From Bacteroidota bacterium (lineage in GTDB: Bacteria; Bacteroidota; Bacteroidia; Chitinophagales; Chitinophagaceae): a stretch of 6,278 bases of DNA. Shown piece after piece: positions 5,808 to 6,278 of the stretch. Under the pieces are notes generated by a model. The model was not told the origin of the DNA and made no database searches. It saw only the letters and a list, made by a program, of their open reading frames with translations. Each line of letters starts with the position of its first letter. The first letter of the stretch is position 1. The DNA lies in contig JAPLER010000058.1 in assembly GCA_026391115.1 (NCBI GenBank), positions 1-6,278 of the forward strand, written 5' to 3'. Both the position numbers and the translations under genes were made by a program.

Positions 5808-6278
5808 ATGAAATTTTTACAACAACTCAATATTAACAACACCAACCAAGGTGTTTCAACAGGAACGCAGTGGCTAGAAAGCCAAGGAACTTTAATAGAA
5901 AGTTATTCGCCTGTTGATGGCAAACTTATTGGTAAGGTAGTTGCTACTAATGCTGCATCTTATCAAAAAGTAATGGCTACAGCAACAAAAGCTTTCGAAG
6001 AGTGGCGAATGGTGCCAGCACCAAAACGTGGCGAAATTGTTCGACAAATTGGTGATGCTTTGCGTGAGCAAAAAGAACCTTTAGGACAATTGGTAAGCTA
6101 CGAAATGGGCAAGAGTCTGCAGGAAGGTTTAGGCGAAGTACAAGAAATGATTGATATCTGCGATTTTGCAGTTGGGTTATCACGTCAGTTGTATGGCTTA
6201 ACAATGCATAGCGAAAGACCTTTGCACAGAATGTATGAACAATGGCATCCTTTAGGAGTGGTAGGAATTATTTCTGCA
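5808..6278 (+). CDS. ALDH7-family aldehyde dehydrogenase, N-terminal part (runs off the right edge)
   Basis: The first 157 residues of an NAD(P)-dependent aldehyde dehydrogenase closest, as far as I can recognise, to the antiquitin/ALDH7 group, which oxidises alpha-aminoadipate semialdehyde (in equilibrium with piperideine-6-carboxylate) in lysine degradation. The tell-tale segments are P70-A-P-K-R-G-E-I-V-R-Q-I-G-D-A-L-R, then S-Y-E-M-G-K-S at 97-103, G-E-V-Q-E-M-I-D-I-C-D at 109-119, A-V-G-L-S-R at 121-126, and Q-W-H-P-L-G-V-V-G-I-I at 145-155. The cofactor-binding core and the catalytic Glu and Cys lie beyond the window. The ATG at 5808-5810 gives the length before S-P-V-D-G expected of the family. 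Another ALDH subfamily is possible but less likely. Cytoplasmic enzyme; the upstream thioredoxin-like gene shares no evident pathway with it. Confidence 0.9.
   Translation, partial: MKFLQQLNINNTNQGVSTGTQWLESQGTLIESYSPVDGKLIGKVVATNAASYQKVMATATKAFEEWRMVPAPKRGEIVRQIGDALREQKEPLGQLVSYEMGKSLQEGLGEVQEMIDICDFAVGLSRQLYGLTMHSERPLHRMYEQWHPLGVVGIISA

Noticed and set aside
5977..6204. Minus-strand open frame of 75 codons
   Set aside because: It lies opposite the well-supported aldehyde dehydrogenase frame and has no family resemblance.

Overview
The window is strongly AT-rich and looks like a chromosomal segment from a Bacteroidetes bacterium, probably of the Chitinophagaceae/Sphingobacteriia type. The evidence is a lipoprotein with a DUF4369-like N-terminus and a TlpA-like C-terminus, TAnnTTTG-type -7 promoter boxes, absence of Shine-Dalgarno sequences, and an alternative complex III (ACIII) cytochrome subunit of the fused Bacteroidetes form. 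This placement rests on recall and pattern recognition, not on a search.

Layout. Four genes lie on the minus strand; from right to left they are a membrane-anchored beta-lactamase-fold serine hydrolase (4054-5082), gatB (2521-3960), a lipoprotein with a thioredoxin-like domain (1382-2506), and the multihaem cytochrome actA (121-1170, continuing in frame to the left edge). gatB and the lipoprotein gene are 14 bases apart and probably form one transcript. AT-rich hairpins follow the serine hydrolase gene and the lipoprotein gene. A divergent intergenic region (5083-5209) separates these from two plus-strand genes: a secreted CGWC thioredoxin-like protein (5210-5785) and, 22 bases later, the start of an ALDH7-type aldehyde dehydrogenase (5808 to beyond the right edge).

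Roles. GatB works in tRNA amidation (Glu-tRNAGln/Asp-tRNAAsn). ActA belongs to the quinol-oxidising ACIII of the respiratory chain. The thioredoxin-like proteins and the serine hydrolase act in the cell envelope. ALDH7 proteins oxidise aminoadipate semialdehyde in lysine catabolism. Apart from the gatB-lipoprotein pair and perhaps the last two genes, I see no functional cluster, and I found no mobile element, CRISPR array, RNA gene or defence system.

Most notable. The actA gene appears damaged at both ends. Its 5' end keeps what looks like the end of a signal peptide (an A-K-A cleavage site) but has no ATG or GTG and no hydrophobic core. Its 3' end has an in-frame TAA, after which the same frame stays open for 40 codons to the window edge with family-like sequence. 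This is either recent pseudogene formation or two sequence errors. A second point of interest is the loss of the first cysteine of the CxxC motif in the lipoprotein's thioredoxin fold. I did not find a convincing new biological system here.
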